Below, piece by piece: positions 1 through 6,028 of a stretch of DNA of 8,380 nucleotides. Where the stretch lies: positions 1-8,380 of the forward strand of contig CAMPIM010000129.1 of the NCBI GenBank assembly GCA_946886365.1, read 5' to 3'. Source of the DNA: an uncultured Novosphingobium sp. GTDB lineage: Bacteria; Pseudomonadota; Alphaproteobacteria; Sphingomonadales; Sphingomonadaceae. A program made the position numbers and the translations under genes. Every line of letters starts with the position of its first letter. Position 1 is the first letter of the stretch. The notes beneath the pieces were generated by a model that worked only from the letters and a program-made list of their open reading frames with translations, did no database searches and was not told the origin of the DNA.

Positions 1-545
1 GGCGGGGGGAAGGGCGTGTCGATGCTCACTTCCACCGCCTCGAAGGCGCCTGCCTTTACCAGACCACGGATGACGGCGTCGCTGACACCGCCGATCAGCG
101 CCAGTTCGCGGATCAGCCCTTGCCGATCGCCTATGCGCTCCATGGCCTGGGCGCGCTGTTCGGTCATGCGGTCCGGCAGGTCGCCGGTGGCGCGATATTC
201 GATGATGGTGCGCGCGCCTTCCAGCGCCGACATGGATGCCAGCGTCATGCGCAGGACCGAGGCGATGGGGGCGAGATAATAGTCCGCCGTCCATTCGATC
301 AGGCGGCGGAGGGTTTCGGGGATCGGCGGCGCGTCCACGGGTCCCACGATGTTGCGCAGGCGGTTGTCGCCAACGCTTTCGACTTCGGGGAAGCTGTCCT
401 CATCCCACACCACGCCGATGATTTGCCGTGGGCCGAGTGGCGCTACGATGATGCTGCCCGGCTGCGCGTTCATGCCATGGGGCACGCGATAGTCGAGCGG
501 CCCAAGGGCGGCGTTCAGCAGGATGACACGGGCGCGCGAACTCAT
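1..545 (-). CDS. priA: Primosomal protein N' (replication restart helicase PriA), N-terminal part
   Basis: PriA is the DNA helicase that recognises stalled replication forks and reloads the replisome. The window holds its first 181 residues; the frame stays open to the edge, so the helicase and zinc-binding regions lie outside. What is visible matches the PriA N-terminus: a 3'-DNA-binding domain (about residues 1-105) with LDYRVP at 17-22, GSIIVAPLGPRQIIGVVW at 30-47 and the W-x3-YYLAP element at 85-93, followed by a region (about 125-175) resembling the winged-helix domain. The ATG at 545 is preceded by a purine-rich GGGAGAGG Shine-Dalgarno, and the family motif starts within 20 residues, so the start is well supported. 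It begins 45 nt after the DUF2490-like gene on the same strand, so the two may be cotranscribed. The identification rests on the N-terminal domains only, but these are distinctive. Confidence 0.9.
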   Translation of the reverse strand, partial: MSSRARVILLNAALGPLDYRVPHGMNAQPGSIIVAPLGPRQIIGVVWDEDSFPEVESVGDNRLRNIVGPVDAPPIPETLRRLIEWTADYYLAPIASVLRMTLASMSALEGARTIIEYRATGDLPDRMTEQRAQAMERIGDRQGLIRELALIGGVSDAVIRGLVKAGAFEAVEVSIDTPFPP

Positions 546-590
546 CCGCCTCTCCCTATCGTCTGGGGGGCAGGAGGCAAGGCGGCGCGT

Positions 591-1256
591 TCAGATTTTC
601 CAGCTGAGCGTCAGCCAGGGAATATGGGCGACCGCGTCGGGCCGGTCGTCGCGGAAGGTCTGCTGGCGCATATAGAGTGCCTGGATATCGATGGACTTGC
701 TGAGCGCGTGGCGCAGCCCGGCTTGCTGGCGCATGACGGCAAGGCCGGTCTTGTCGCTCGGCTTGGCCCGGTTCAGGTGGAAGAAGAGCTCGCCTGCTGC
801 GACCAGCGTCCATTTTTTCGCGGCGTCCAGTGGAATGGAGGCCTGCACTCGCTGCCGTAGCCGCCAGCTTGCTTCGTCAGTCGTGTCGAAGAAGCGCTGC
901 TCCAGCCGGGTGCGGCTTTGCCAGATGCCGTGGGTGAGGGTCAACTGCTGGAACGTGCGCAATTCCTGTTCAGGACCGGAATGGAAGAAGGCCAAGCCGC
1001 CGCCGATCTGGACATCTTTAGCAAGCGCATGATCTAGCGCGATGCGGGCGAGTTGCTGTTCGCCGCCCGATTCATCGCGACGGAAGCGGTGGCCGATGTC
1101 GATCAGGACGATGTTGTGAGGGCTGGCCTTCATCGTTGCCGATGCGCCGAGCCATAGCTGCGTTTCCTCTTCGGCCGCCTGCGCAGCGGGGCTGAAGGCG
1201 AGTAAAATGAGCGCGAGCGCTGCCAGAGCGCTGCGGCCGGGCGTGGGGACGGGCAT
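591..1256 (-). CDS. Secreted DUF2490-like protein
   Basis: Predicted 221-residue exported protein. Residues 1-27 look like a Sec signal peptide: an Arg near the start, a hydrophobic core (ALAALALILLAFSP) and an AQA-A signal peptidase I site at about 27/28. The mature part has alternating hydrophobic/polar stretches typical of beta strands (QLWLGASATM, IGGGLAFF, TLVAAGELFFHL, HIPWLTLSWKI at the C-terminus) with many Gln and Arg, resembling the DUF2490 family, whose members are thought to be outer-membrane or periplasmic beta-rich proteins of unknown function. The ATG at 1256 was chosen because AAGGA sits 6 nt upstream; an in-frame ATG at 1286 has only a weak site, and further upstream starts would run into the transaldolase gene on the other strand. 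It precedes priA by 45 nt with no obvious functional link. Function unknown; the family assignment is by pattern only. Confidence 0.7.
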   Translation of the reverse strand: MPVPTPGRSALAALALILLAFSPAAQAAEEETQLWLGASATMKASPHNIVLIDIGHRFRRDESGGEQQLARIALDHALAKDVQIGGGLAFFHSGPEQELRTFQQLTLTHGIWQSRTRLEQRFFDTTDEASWRLRQRVQASIPLDAAKKWTLVAAGELFFHLNRAKPSDKTGLAVMRQQAGLRHALSKSIDIQALYMRQQTFRDDRPDAVAHIPWLTLSWKI

Positions 1257-1290
1257 GCGGTATCCTTGGAACGGTGTAGCGCTCATAATG

Positions 1291-1310
1291 TTACGGACCT
1301 GTTTCCGTAA
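1291..1310. promoter_or_regulatory. Perfect 7-bp inverted repeat, candidate operator between divergent genes
   Basis: TTACGGA and TCCGTAA are separated by the 6-nt spacer CCTGTT. The repeat lies in the 138-bp spacer between the divergent DUF2490-like gene (start 1256) and the transaldolase gene (start 1395), 35 bp upstream of the former. Size and symmetry suit a dimeric repressor such as a TetR-family protein. No regulator gene is adjacent, so the binding protein is unknown. I could not identify convincing -35/-10 pairs for either gene in the spacer. Confidence 0.35.
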
Positions 1311-1394
1311 AGCCCGCCGCTGGCAATAATGGCTAAACCGGCGATCAGCCGCTAAAGGGGAGCCGATTCGCACATCCCGCCCCGGAGCAGACCC

Positions 1395-2048
1395 ATGAAG
1401 TTCTTCGTCGATACCGCCGACACCAACGAAATCCGCGACCTTGCCGCGACTGGCCTGCTGGACGGCGTGACGACCAATCCGTCGCTGATCCACAAATCAG
1501 GCCGCAAGTTCATGGAAGTGGTCGAGGAAATCTGCGGCATCGTCGATGGCCCCGTTTCCGCCGAAGTCGTCGCACTCGACCATGAGACGATGATGAAGGA
1601 AGCCGCCGTGTTGCGGAAGATCGCGGACAATGTCTGCATCAAGGTGCCGCTGACCATCGATGGCCTCAAGACCTGCAAGGCGCTGACCAGTGATGGCGTA
1701 ATGGTGAACGTCACGCTGTGCTTCTCGGCCAATCAGGCGCTGCTGGCGGCCAAGGCGGGCGCGAGCTTCATCTCGCCTTTCGTTGGGCGGCATGACGATA
1801 ACGGCTTTGATGGCATGCAGCTGATCGAGGATATCCGCCTGATCTACGACAATTATGCGTTCGACACCGAGATTCTGGTGGCGAGCGTTCGGCATCCTAT
1901 CCATGTGCTGGAAAGCGCGAAGATCGGCGCCGACGTGATGACCGCGCCGCCTTCGGTGATCAAGGCGCTGTTCAATCATGTGCTGACGGACAAGGGGATT
2001 GCGGGCTTCCTGGCGGACTGGGAGAAGACCGGGCAGTCGGTTCTTTGA
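1395..2048 (+). CDS. Small (TalC/FSA-type) transaldolase
   Basis: A 217-residue protein of the short class I aldolase family that includes transaldolases and fructose-6-phosphate aldolase (FSA). Transaldolase moves a dihydroxyacetone unit between sugar phosphates in the non-oxidative pentose phosphate pathway, in the cytosol. The full TIM-barrel length is present, with MKFFVDTAD at the N-terminus (Asp6), TTNPS at 26-30 (Asn28) and the Schiff-base lysine in CIKVPLT (Lys83). Two active-site positions favour transaldolase over FSA: Glu57 in SAEVVA, where E. coli FSA has Gln59, and Phe129 in SPFVGR, where FSA has Tyr131. Databases often label such proteins 'fructose-6-phosphate aldolase'. The start is supported by GGAG 7 nt upstream. 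It is transcribed alone, divergent from the DUF2490-like gene, and is followed by a palindromic repeat pair that could protect or end its mRNA. Confidence 0.93.
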   Translation: MKFFVDTADTNEIRDLAATGLLDGVTTNPSLIHKSGRKFMEVVEEICGIVDGPVSAEVVALDHETMMKEAAVLRKIADNVCIKVPLTIDGLKTCKALTSDGVMVNVTLCFSANQALLAAKAGASFISPFVGRHDDNGFDGMQLIEDIRLIYDNYAFDTEILVASVRHPIHVLESAKIGADVMTAPPSVIKALFNHVLTDKGIAGFLADWEKTGQSVL

Positions 2049-2062
2049 TCCGGGAGCGAGGT

Positions 2063-2124
2063 GTTCCTGCTCAGGCAGGAACCTAGTCCCGCCGCTTGAA
2101 CTGGGCTCCTGCCTGCGCAGGAGC
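2063..2124. repeat. Inverted pair of REP-like hairpins (family A)
   Basis: Two hairpins, each with 8-bp perfect arms and a 4-nt loop: GTTCCTGC-TCAG-GCAGGAAC (2063-2082) and GCTCCTGC-CTGC-GCAGGAGC (2105-2124). When the second unit is reverse-complemented, the two agree at 22 of 27 positions, including the flank CC(T/C)AGT. They are therefore copies of one element in opposite orientation, as in a BIME. Three of the four stem differences are transitions; in each unit the stem stays fully paired. The pair starts 15 nt after the transaldolase stop, so it may act as a 3' mRNA stabiliser or weak terminator, although no T tract follows. Confidence 0.75.
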
Positions 2125-2165
2125 ACGGTGGATCTAAGCCGCAACTTCTTCCCCCCTGCATCATT

Positions 2166-2184
2166 CTCTCCTGTAAAGGAGAGG
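2166..2184 (+). promoter_or_regulatory. Hairpin containing the Shine-Dalgarno of the ABM-like gene
   Basis: CTCTCCT (2166-2172), loop GTAA, and AGGAGAG (2177-2183) form a 7-bp perfect stem; a T-G wobble at 2165/2184 could add one pair. The right arm is the strong AGGAGAGG ribosome binding site of the gene starting at 2189. In the mRNA the site could be masked when folded. The palindrome resembles the longer one at 6720-6743, so the RBS may derive from a dispersed repeat. Confidence 0.45.
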
Positions 2185-2188
2185 TGCG

Positions 2189-2539
2189 ATGTTCGTCGCG
2201 GTCTATTGGTGGCGGGTGCATCCGGGAAAAGAAGATCAGTTCCGCGCGGCATGGCGGCGCGGAACTGACCTGATCCGCGAAAAATATGGCAGCTTCGGTT
2301 CACGGCTCCACCGGGATGCCGATGGGCGCTTTGTCGGCTATGCGGAGTGGCCGGACGAGGAGACCTGGCGCGCGGCGTTCGACCAGAAGATGGTCTATGA
2401 TGAGCCGGAAACCCGAGCCGCCTTTGTCGATGCGATCGCGGAAGTGCCGCCTGATGCGGATCCAATCTTCACCATGACGGTGACCGACGACCTGCTGATG
2501 CGGGCGCGGCCACAAGACAGTCCGCTCGATGGCGAATAG
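2189..2539 (+). CDS. Small dimeric alpha/beta-barrel protein, ABM-like (antibiotic biosynthesis monooxygenase superfamily)
   Basis: A 116-residue cytosolic protein with a ferredoxin-like beta-alpha-beta pattern. An opening strand FVAVYWWRVHPGKEDQF (2-18) leads into a helix (AAWRRGTDLIREKYG), then strands SRLHRDADGRFVGYAEW (38-54), a helix around 56-66 (DEETWRAAFDQ) and a late strand PIFTMTVTDDLL (92-103). The motif 'V-x-PGKE-x2-F' and a 'Y-A-x-W' strand are typical of the ABM/dimeric alpha-beta barrel superfamily. Members range from heme-degrading and quinol monooxygenases to proteins of unknown activity, so no substrate can be assigned. The ATG at 2189 has AGGAGAGG 4 nt upstream, inside a hairpin. 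The 3' end overlaps a short membrane ORF by 11 nt. Fold assignment is likely; function is unknown. Confidence 0.75.
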   Translation: MFVAVYWWRVHPGKEDQFRAAWRRGTDLIREKYGSFGSRLHRDADGRFVGYAEWPDEETWRAAFDQKMVYDEPETRAAFVDAIAEVPPDADPIFTMTVTDDLLMRARPQDSPLDGE

Positions 2540-2627
2540 GAACGGCTTGGATTTTGGCTGGGGATTTCTGGCGGCGGCGATCCTGATCGCCGGGTTATTG
2601 ATGCTGCTGTTCGGCTGGCGCTTGTAG
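2529..2627 (+). CDS. Candidate small single-pass membrane protein (32 aa)
   Basis: ATG at 2529 opens a 33-codon frame ending in TAG at 2625-2627. The product begins MANRNGLDFGWG, then has one hydrophobic segment of about 18 residues (FLAAAILIAGLLMLLFGW) and ends in Arg-Leu. It overlaps the last 11 nt of the ABM-like gene in another frame, an arrangement that suits translational coupling, but it has no clear Shine-Dalgarno of its own. It ends 6 nt before the tRNA-Arg gene on the opposite strand. No known family is recognised. It could be a chance ORF; conservation in relatives would decide. Confidence 0.4.
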   Translation: MANRNGLDFGWGFLAAAILIAGLLMLLFGWRL

Positions 2628-2633
2628 GGAAGA

Positions 2634-2710
2634 TGGCGACCCCGACAGGATTCGAACCTGTGACCATTCGCTTAGAAGGCGAATGCTCTATCCAGCTGAG
2701 CTACGGGGCC
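2634..2710 (-). tRNA. tRNA-Arg (anticodon TCT)
   Basis: Read on the minus strand, a full cloverleaf is visible. The 7-bp acceptor stem is GGCCCCG with CGGGGTC (one G-T pair). The D arm contains GCTCAGCTGGATAGAGC. The anticodon stem TTCGC/GCGAA encloses the loop CTTCTAA, giving anticodon TCT, which reads AGA (and AGG by wobble). The T arm contains GGTTCGAATCC. The discriminator is G and the CCA end is encoded (2634-2636). It stands alone between two plus-strand genes; no integrase or attachment-site duplication is seen beside it. Confidence 0.97.
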
Positions 2711-2721
2711 GCATCGGCGCT

Positions 2722-2750
2722 TCGATAGCGGGGCTTGTGCCCGCGCGCAA
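2722..2750 (-). promoter_or_regulatory. Putative promoter of tRNA-Arg
   Basis: On the minus strand, TTGCGC (-35, 2745-2750) and TATCGA (-10, 2722-2727) are separated by exactly 17 nt. Transcription would start at about 2715, some 5 nt before the mature tRNA 5' end. Each box matches the consensus at only three positions, so the call rests on spacing and location. Confidence 0.4.
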
Positions 2751-2797
2751 TCATGCCTGCCATTGCATTTGCTTGGGCAGCCGATATGCAAGGGCGC

Positions 2798-3517
2798 ATG
2801 ACCGATTTGGGGGTTCGGAAAATCGATGCACAGGCGCTCTCTGGGCGGCCGATGCGCTATTTCGATTTCTTCATCGCGGCGTTCGTCGCCATATTGCTGC
2901 TGTCGAACCTGATCGGGGCGGCGAAGCTATCGACGGTTGGCGGCTTCACCTTCGGCGCGGGCATCCTTTTCTTTCCGCTTGGCTATGTGCTGGGGGACGT
3001 GCTGACCGAGGTCTATGGCTACGCCCGCGCCCGCCGATGCGTTTGGGCGGGATTTGGCGCGATGCTGTTCATGGCGCTGATGAGTTGGGTGGTGGTGAAG
3101 CTGCCTCCGGCGGAGGGCTGGCCGGACCAGAAGGCCTATGAAGCTGTATTCGGCAATACATGGCGCATCGTCTTTGCTTCGTTAGCGGCATTTTGGGCGG
3201 GGGAGTTCGCCAACAGTTTCGTGCTGGCCAAGATGAAGCTGCTGACGCAGGGCAAGCATCTGTGGATGCGGACGATCGGGTCGACGATCGTGGGGCAGGG
3301 AGTGGACAGCCTGCTTTTCTATCCGCTGGCCTTTGTTGGCGTGTGGAGCAATGCGCAGGTGCTGACGGTGATGGTCACCAACTGGATGTTGAAGGTGACG
3401 TGGGAAGCGGTTTTGACGCCCTTGACCTATCTGGTGGTGAACAGCCTGAAGCGCGCCGAGGGGCTGGACGTCTATGATGCGGGGACGGATTTTACGCCGT
3501 TCCGGACGCGGATTTAG
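2798..3517 (+). CDS. yhhQ: Queuosine precursor transporter (YhhQ family)
   Basis: Integral inner-membrane protein of the YhhQ/DUF165 family, which imports queuosine precursors (preQ0/preQ1) for modification of the wobble base in GUN-anticodon tRNAs. With the ATG at 2798 it has 239 residues and about six hydrophobic segments (near 21-41, 49-69, 82-101, 125-145, 162-183 and 188-215). The family signature GDVLTEVYGYARAR is at 66-79, and the late RTIGSTIVGQGVDSLLF block is at 158-174. Start choice is uncertain: 2798 has AAGGG only 3 nt upstream; 2852 gives 221 residues, the length of E. coli YhhQ, and keeps every membrane segment; 2786 and 2753 are also in frame. The gene stands alone, beginning beyond the tRNA-Arg gene, and converges on truA, with a palindromic repeat in the gap. 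The substrate is inferred from the family. Confidence 0.85.
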   Translation: MTDLGVRKIDAQALSGRPMRYFDFFIAAFVAILLLSNLIGAAKLSTVGGFTFGAGILFFPLGYVLGDVLTEVYGYARARRCVWAGFGAMLFMALMSWVVVKLPPAEGWPDQKAYEAVFGNTWRIVFASLAAFWAGEFANSFVLAKMKLLTQGKHLWMRTIGSTIVGQGVDSLLFYPLAFVGVWSNAQVLTVMVTNWMLKVTWEAVLTPLTYLVVNSLKRAEGLDVYDAGTDFTPFRTRI

Positions 3518-3524
3518 GGGCCTT

Positions 3525-3550
3525 AGATCCCAGCTTTCGCTGGGATGACG
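3525..3550. repeat. REP-like palindrome (family B) at a convergent gene junction
   Basis: ATCCCAGC-TTTC-GCTGGGAT (3527-3546) forms an 8-bp stem with a 4-nt loop, followed by GACG. The 26 bp at 3525-3550 are identical to 4377-4402. It occupies most of the 39-bp gap between the convergent transporter and truA stops, where it could act as a bidirectional transcription barrier. No T-rich tail is present, so an intrinsic terminator is not clear. Confidence 0.75.
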
Positions 3551-3556
3551 AGGGGT

Positions 3557-4294
3557 TCAGTAGTGCGCTTGCACGAAATACAGGCCGTCTGGCGGAGCGT
3601 TTAGGCCGAGCGCGGCTCTGTCCTTCGCGTCTCGGGCAGCGCGCATGTTGTCTATCGACCAGCGACCCATGCCGACCAACGCCAGGCAACCGACCATCGA
3701 GCGCACCTGATGGTGGAGGAAGGAACGCGCCTCGGCATGGATGGCGATGCGGTCGCCTTCGCGTTCGACATCGAGACGATCGAGGGATTTTAGCGGGCTT
3801 TCCGCCTGGCAATGGGCCGATCGGAAGGTGGTGAAATCGTGGCGGCCGACGAGCAGTTGTGCGGCTTCCTGCATGGCGTCGGTGTCGAGCGGCTGGATGA
3901 CGCGCCAGACCAGACCGCTCTCGAAGGTGAGCGGCGCGCGGCGATTGGCGATGCGGTAAACATAGGCGCGGCCGATGCAGGAGAAGCGGGCGTGCCAGTC
4001 ATCGGCTACGGTTTCGCAGGCGAGAATGGCGACGGGGTCGGGACGCAAGAGCGCGTTCATCGCTTCCATCAGGCGGAAGGGCGCGATCGGCTTCTCAATG
4101 TCTGCATGGGCGCGCATGGCAAGGCCGTGGACCCCGGCGTCGGTTCGGCCCGCTGCGTGAATCACGGCGCGCTCGCCGGTGATGGCGTGGATGGCGTCTT
4201 CCAGCGCCTGCTGGACGCTGGGGCCGTGCGCCTGCCGTTGCCAGCCCATGAACGGGCGGCCGTCAAATTCTACGGTGAAGGCGAAGCGGATCAT
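3557..4294 (-). CDS. truA: tRNA pseudouridine(38-40) synthase TruA
   Basis: Converts uridines 38, 39 and 40 in the anticodon stem-loop of many tRNAs to pseudouridine, in the cytosol. The 245 residues are the usual length. Visible family marks are the N-terminal strand [18 protein letters not shown], the catalytic motif GRTDAGVHG with Asp52 as nucleophile, the R-x-YVYRI block at 109-115 holding the conserved Tyr, GRHDFTTF at 150-157, and HHQVRSMVG at 194-202. The ATG at 4294 is fixed by the conserved N-terminus, but no Shine-Dalgarno is seen; upstream there is TATAAC 5 nt before the ATG, so a leaderless transcript is possible. It lies 127 nt downstream of fmt on the same strand, with an inverted REP pair in between, so it may be both cotranscribed with fmt and separately started. 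Confidence 0.96.
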   Translation of the reverse strand: MIRFAFTVEFDGRPFMGWQRQAHGPSVQQALEDAIHAITGERAVIHAAGRTDAGVHGLAMRAHADIEKPIAPFRLMEAMNALLRPDPVAILACETVADDWHARFSCIGRAYVYRIANRRAPLTFESGLVWRVIQPLDTDAMQEAAQLLVGRHDFTTFRSAHCQAESPLKSLDRLDVEREGDRIAIHAEARSFLHHQVRSMVGCLALVGMGRWSIDNMRAARDAKDRAALGLNAPPDGLYFVQAHY

Positions 4295-4324
4295 TGGGGG
4301 TTATATCAGCGAAAATATTGATGC

Positions 4325-4402
4325 CGTCATCTCAGCGGAAGCTGGGATGTTGGGCCATGTGGCATGCTGTTCCCTGAGATCCCAGCTTTCGCTGGGATGA
4401 CG
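4325..4402. repeat. Inverted pair of family B REP-like palindromes between fmt and truA
   Basis: The right copy (4377-4402) is identical over 26 bp to the unit at 3525-3550. The left copy (4325-4349), in inverse orientation, matches it at 22 of 25 positions; one difference lies in the loop and one creates a mismatched pair within its stem. The pair fills most of the fmt-truA gap. In the transcript each copy can fold alone or the two can pair with each other, which would make a longer stem able to affect mRNA stability between fmt and truA. Confidence 0.75.
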
Positions 4403-4421
4403 GTTGTGGGGTGAAGTGGAA

Positions 4422-5330
4422 TTAGGCATCGACGCGCGACCCGGCGGGCATGTCGTAGCCGCGCAGGAGTTCGCCCGGAGACATCGCACCCTTGCCGGCG
4501 CGCTGGATCAGGGTCGGACGGATCGCGCCGTGGCCGCAGCCGATGAGCAGGCTGTTGTCGAGCAGTTCGCCTGGCTGGCCGTCATGTTCCTCGACATGGG
4601 CGGCGAGGATGCGGAAGCGTTCTCCGCGATATTCCAGGAATGCGCCGGGAAAGGGGTTGAAGGCGCGTATCTGCCGTTCGACCTGACGCGCGTCGCGGGT
4701 GAAGTCGAGACGGGCTTCGCTTTTGTCGATCTTGGCGGCGTAGGTGACGCCCTCTTCTGGCTGGGGCACAGCCGGGTGTGCAGGGAGGTCGTCCAAGACC
4801 TCGATCATCAATTCGGCGCCTGCCTGCGCCAGCTCGGCGGTGAGCGTGCCAGCCGTCTTGTCCTCGATCGGGGTCACATGCTTGGCGCGCATTGGGCCGG
4901 TGTCGAGGCCCGCTTCCATGTTCATGATCGTGACGCCGGTCACATTGTCGCCCGAGAGGATGGCGCGCTGGATCGGCGCTGCGCCGCGCCAGCGAGGCAA
5001 GAGCGAAGCGTGGATGTTGAGGCAACCGGAACGGGGGGCGTCCAGCACAGCGCGCGGCAGGATGAGGCCATAGGCGGCCACCACCGCGACATCGGCGTTC
5101 AGTGCGGCAAAGGCGGATTGCACCTCCGCGTCCTTGAGCGAAATCGGCGTGCGAACCTCGATGCCCATCTGCTCAGCCTGAGCCTGAACGGGGGAGGGGC
5201 GTAGCGCCTTCCCACGCCCGGCGGGGCGGGGCGGTTGGCTATACACCGCCACGATCTCGTGCCCGGCCTTGGCCAGCGTCACGAGGGCGGGGACGGCGAA
5301 ATCCGGGGTTCCCATATAGATGATGCGCAT
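4422..5330 (-). CDS. fmt: Methionyl-tRNA formyltransferase
   Basis: Transfers a formyl group from 10-formyltetrahydrofolate to Met-tRNA(fMet), making the initiator for bacterial translation. The 302 residues comprise an N-terminal Rossmann-like catalytic domain (about 1-190), starting [16 protein letters not shown], and a C-terminal OB-fold tRNA-binding domain (about 205-302). The catalytic triad is visible as Asn105 and His107 in [16 protein letters not shown] and Asp143 in GLDTGP. The start at 5330 has AGAGG 5 nt upstream. In many bacteria fmt sits next to def in one operon; here def is on the opposite strand, beyond recR, and fmt is followed by truA. The start lies only 53 bp from recR, so the two divergent promoters must share this short region. 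Confidence 0.97.
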   Translation of the reverse strand: MRIIYMGTPDFAVPALVTLAKAGHEIVAVYSQPPRPAGRGKALRPSPVQAQAEQMGIEVRTPISLKDAEVQSAFAALNADVAVVAAYGLILPRAVLDAPRSGCLNIHASLLPRWRGAAPIQRAILSGDNVTGVTIMNMEAGLDTGPMRAKHVTPIEDKTAGTLTAELAQAGAELMIEVLDDLPAHPAVPQPEEGVTYAAKIDKSEARLDFTRDARQVERQIRAFNPFPGAFLEYRGERFRILAAHVEEHDGQPGELLDNSLLIGCGHGAIRPTLIQRAGKGAMSPGELLRGYDMPAGSRVDA

Positions 5331-5348
5331 AGTCGCCTCTCAACTCTT

Positions 5349-5377
5349 TTGACCCCGGACTTGCAAGCCCCTATCTC
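5349..5377 (+). promoter_or_regulatory. Putative recR promoter giving a leaderless transcript
   Basis: TTGACC (5349-5354), a 17-nt spacer and TATCTC (5372-5377), then 6 nt to the recR ATG. Transcription starting 7 nt after the -10 box would begin at the A of the start codon. No Shine-Dalgarno is present upstream of recR, which fits. The -35 box matches the consensus at 5 of 6 positions, the -10 box at only 3. Confidence 0.45.
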
Positions 5378-5383
5378 GGTTCC

Positions 5384-5980
5384 ATGGCTTCTCTCGAGAT
5401 TGATGCGCTGACGCAGGCGCTGTCCCGTCTGCCGGGCCTTGGCCCGCGTTCGGCGCGGCGTGCTGTGTTGCACCTGCTGAAGAAGCGGGAAAGCGCGCTG
5501 GAACCGCTGCTGCGTGCGCTTGATGCGGTGAACGACCGGCTGGTTACGTGCGGTTTGTGCGGCAATGTCGATACGGTGGATCCCTGCGGCATCTGTGCCG
5601 ACCCGCGCCGCGACGCTCGCGCGCTGTGCGTGGTGGAGGATGTGGCGGACCTGTGGGCGCTCGACAAGTCGCGGCTTTTTCCGGGGCGTTTTCATGTGCT
5701 GGGTGGGCGATTGTCGGCGCTAGAAGGGGTGCGGCCGGAAGACCTTTCCATCGATGCGCTGGTGACGCGAGTCGAAGCGGGCGGCATTGATGAGGTGGTG
5801 CTGGCGATGAATGCGACGCTGGAGGGGCAGACCACCGCGCATTATCTGGCGGAACGGCTGGAGCGCTTTCCGGTGCGGCTGACGCAGTTGGCCCATGGCG
5901 TGCCTGTGGGCGGTGAACTCGACTATCTGGATGAGGGCACATTGGCGCAGGCTTTGCGGGCGCGGCGGCCGATTGGATGA
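5384..5980 (+). CDS. recR: Recombination mediator protein RecR
   Basis: RecR works with RecO (and RecF) to load RecA on SSB-coated single-stranded DNA during gap repair. The 198 residues are the usual length and the domains are in the usual order: a helix-hairpin-helix at about 14-26 ([14 protein letters not shown]), a four-cysteine zinc motif (Cys56, Cys59, Cys68, Cys71), a Toprim domain from about 79 ([13 protein letters not shown], with Glu85) to 175, and the C-terminal LDYLDEGTL segment. The ATG at 5384 precedes the conserved N-terminus directly, with no Shine-Dalgarno, suggesting a leaderless mRNA. It is divergent from fmt and followed 48 nt later by def on the same strand. In many genomes recR follows dnaX and a YbaB/EbfC gene; that arrangement is not seen here. 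Confidence 0.96.
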   Translation: MASLEIDALTQALSRLPGLGPRSARRAVLHLLKKRESALEPLLRALDAVNDRLVTCGLCGNVDTVDPCGICADPRRDARALCVVEDVADLWALDKSRLFPGRFHVLGGRLSALEGVRPEDLSIDALVTRVEAGGIDEVVLAMNATLEGQTTAHYLAERLERFPVRLTQLAHGVPVGGELDYLDEGTLAQALRARRPIG

Positions 5981-5993
5981 ATTTGGCGGTCGC

Positions 5994-6022
5994 TTGAAAA
6001 AGCCCGTCGGTGCGGTTATTTT
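5994..6022 (+). promoter_or_regulatory. Putative def promoter giving a leaderless transcript
   Basis: TTGAAA (5994-5999), a 17-nt spacer and TATTTT (6017-6022), then 6 nt (AACCAC) to the def ATG. The geometry is the same as at recR: 17-nt spacer, 6 nt from -10 to ATG, no Shine-Dalgarno. The boxes match the consensus at 5 of 6 and 4 of 6 positions. The promoter starts 13 nt after the recR stop codon, so def may be transcribed both alone and by read-through from recR. Confidence 0.55.
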
Positions 6023-6028
6023 AACCAC

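Noticed and set aside
120..860. Plus-strand ORF of 246 codons opposite priA and the DUF2490-like gene
   Set aside because: It spans two recognisable minus-strand genes and their gap, shows no family features, and is explained by high GC with codon-phase shadowing.
2063..2184. CRISPR-like spaced repeats
   Set aside because: The units are inverted, only two are present, and no regular spacer or cas gene occurs; they are REP-type hairpins.
1497..2465. Minus-strand ORF of 322 codons opposite the transaldolase and the ABM-like gene
   Set aside because: It lies antisense to a conserved enzyme and runs through the REP pair; composition is rich in Arg, His and Gln, as expected of an antisense frame.
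2634..2710. tRNA-Arg as an integration site of a genomic island
   Set aside because: tRNA genes are common targets, but no integrase, direct repeat of the tRNA 3' end or change in gene character is seen beside it.
3812..4321. Plus-strand ORF of 169 codons opposite truA
   Set aside because: It is antisense to an intact truA and has no plausible start site or family.
4404..5204. Plus-strand ORF of 266 codons opposite fmt
   Set aside because: It is fully antisense to fmt, which has all catalytic residues; no domain is recognisable.
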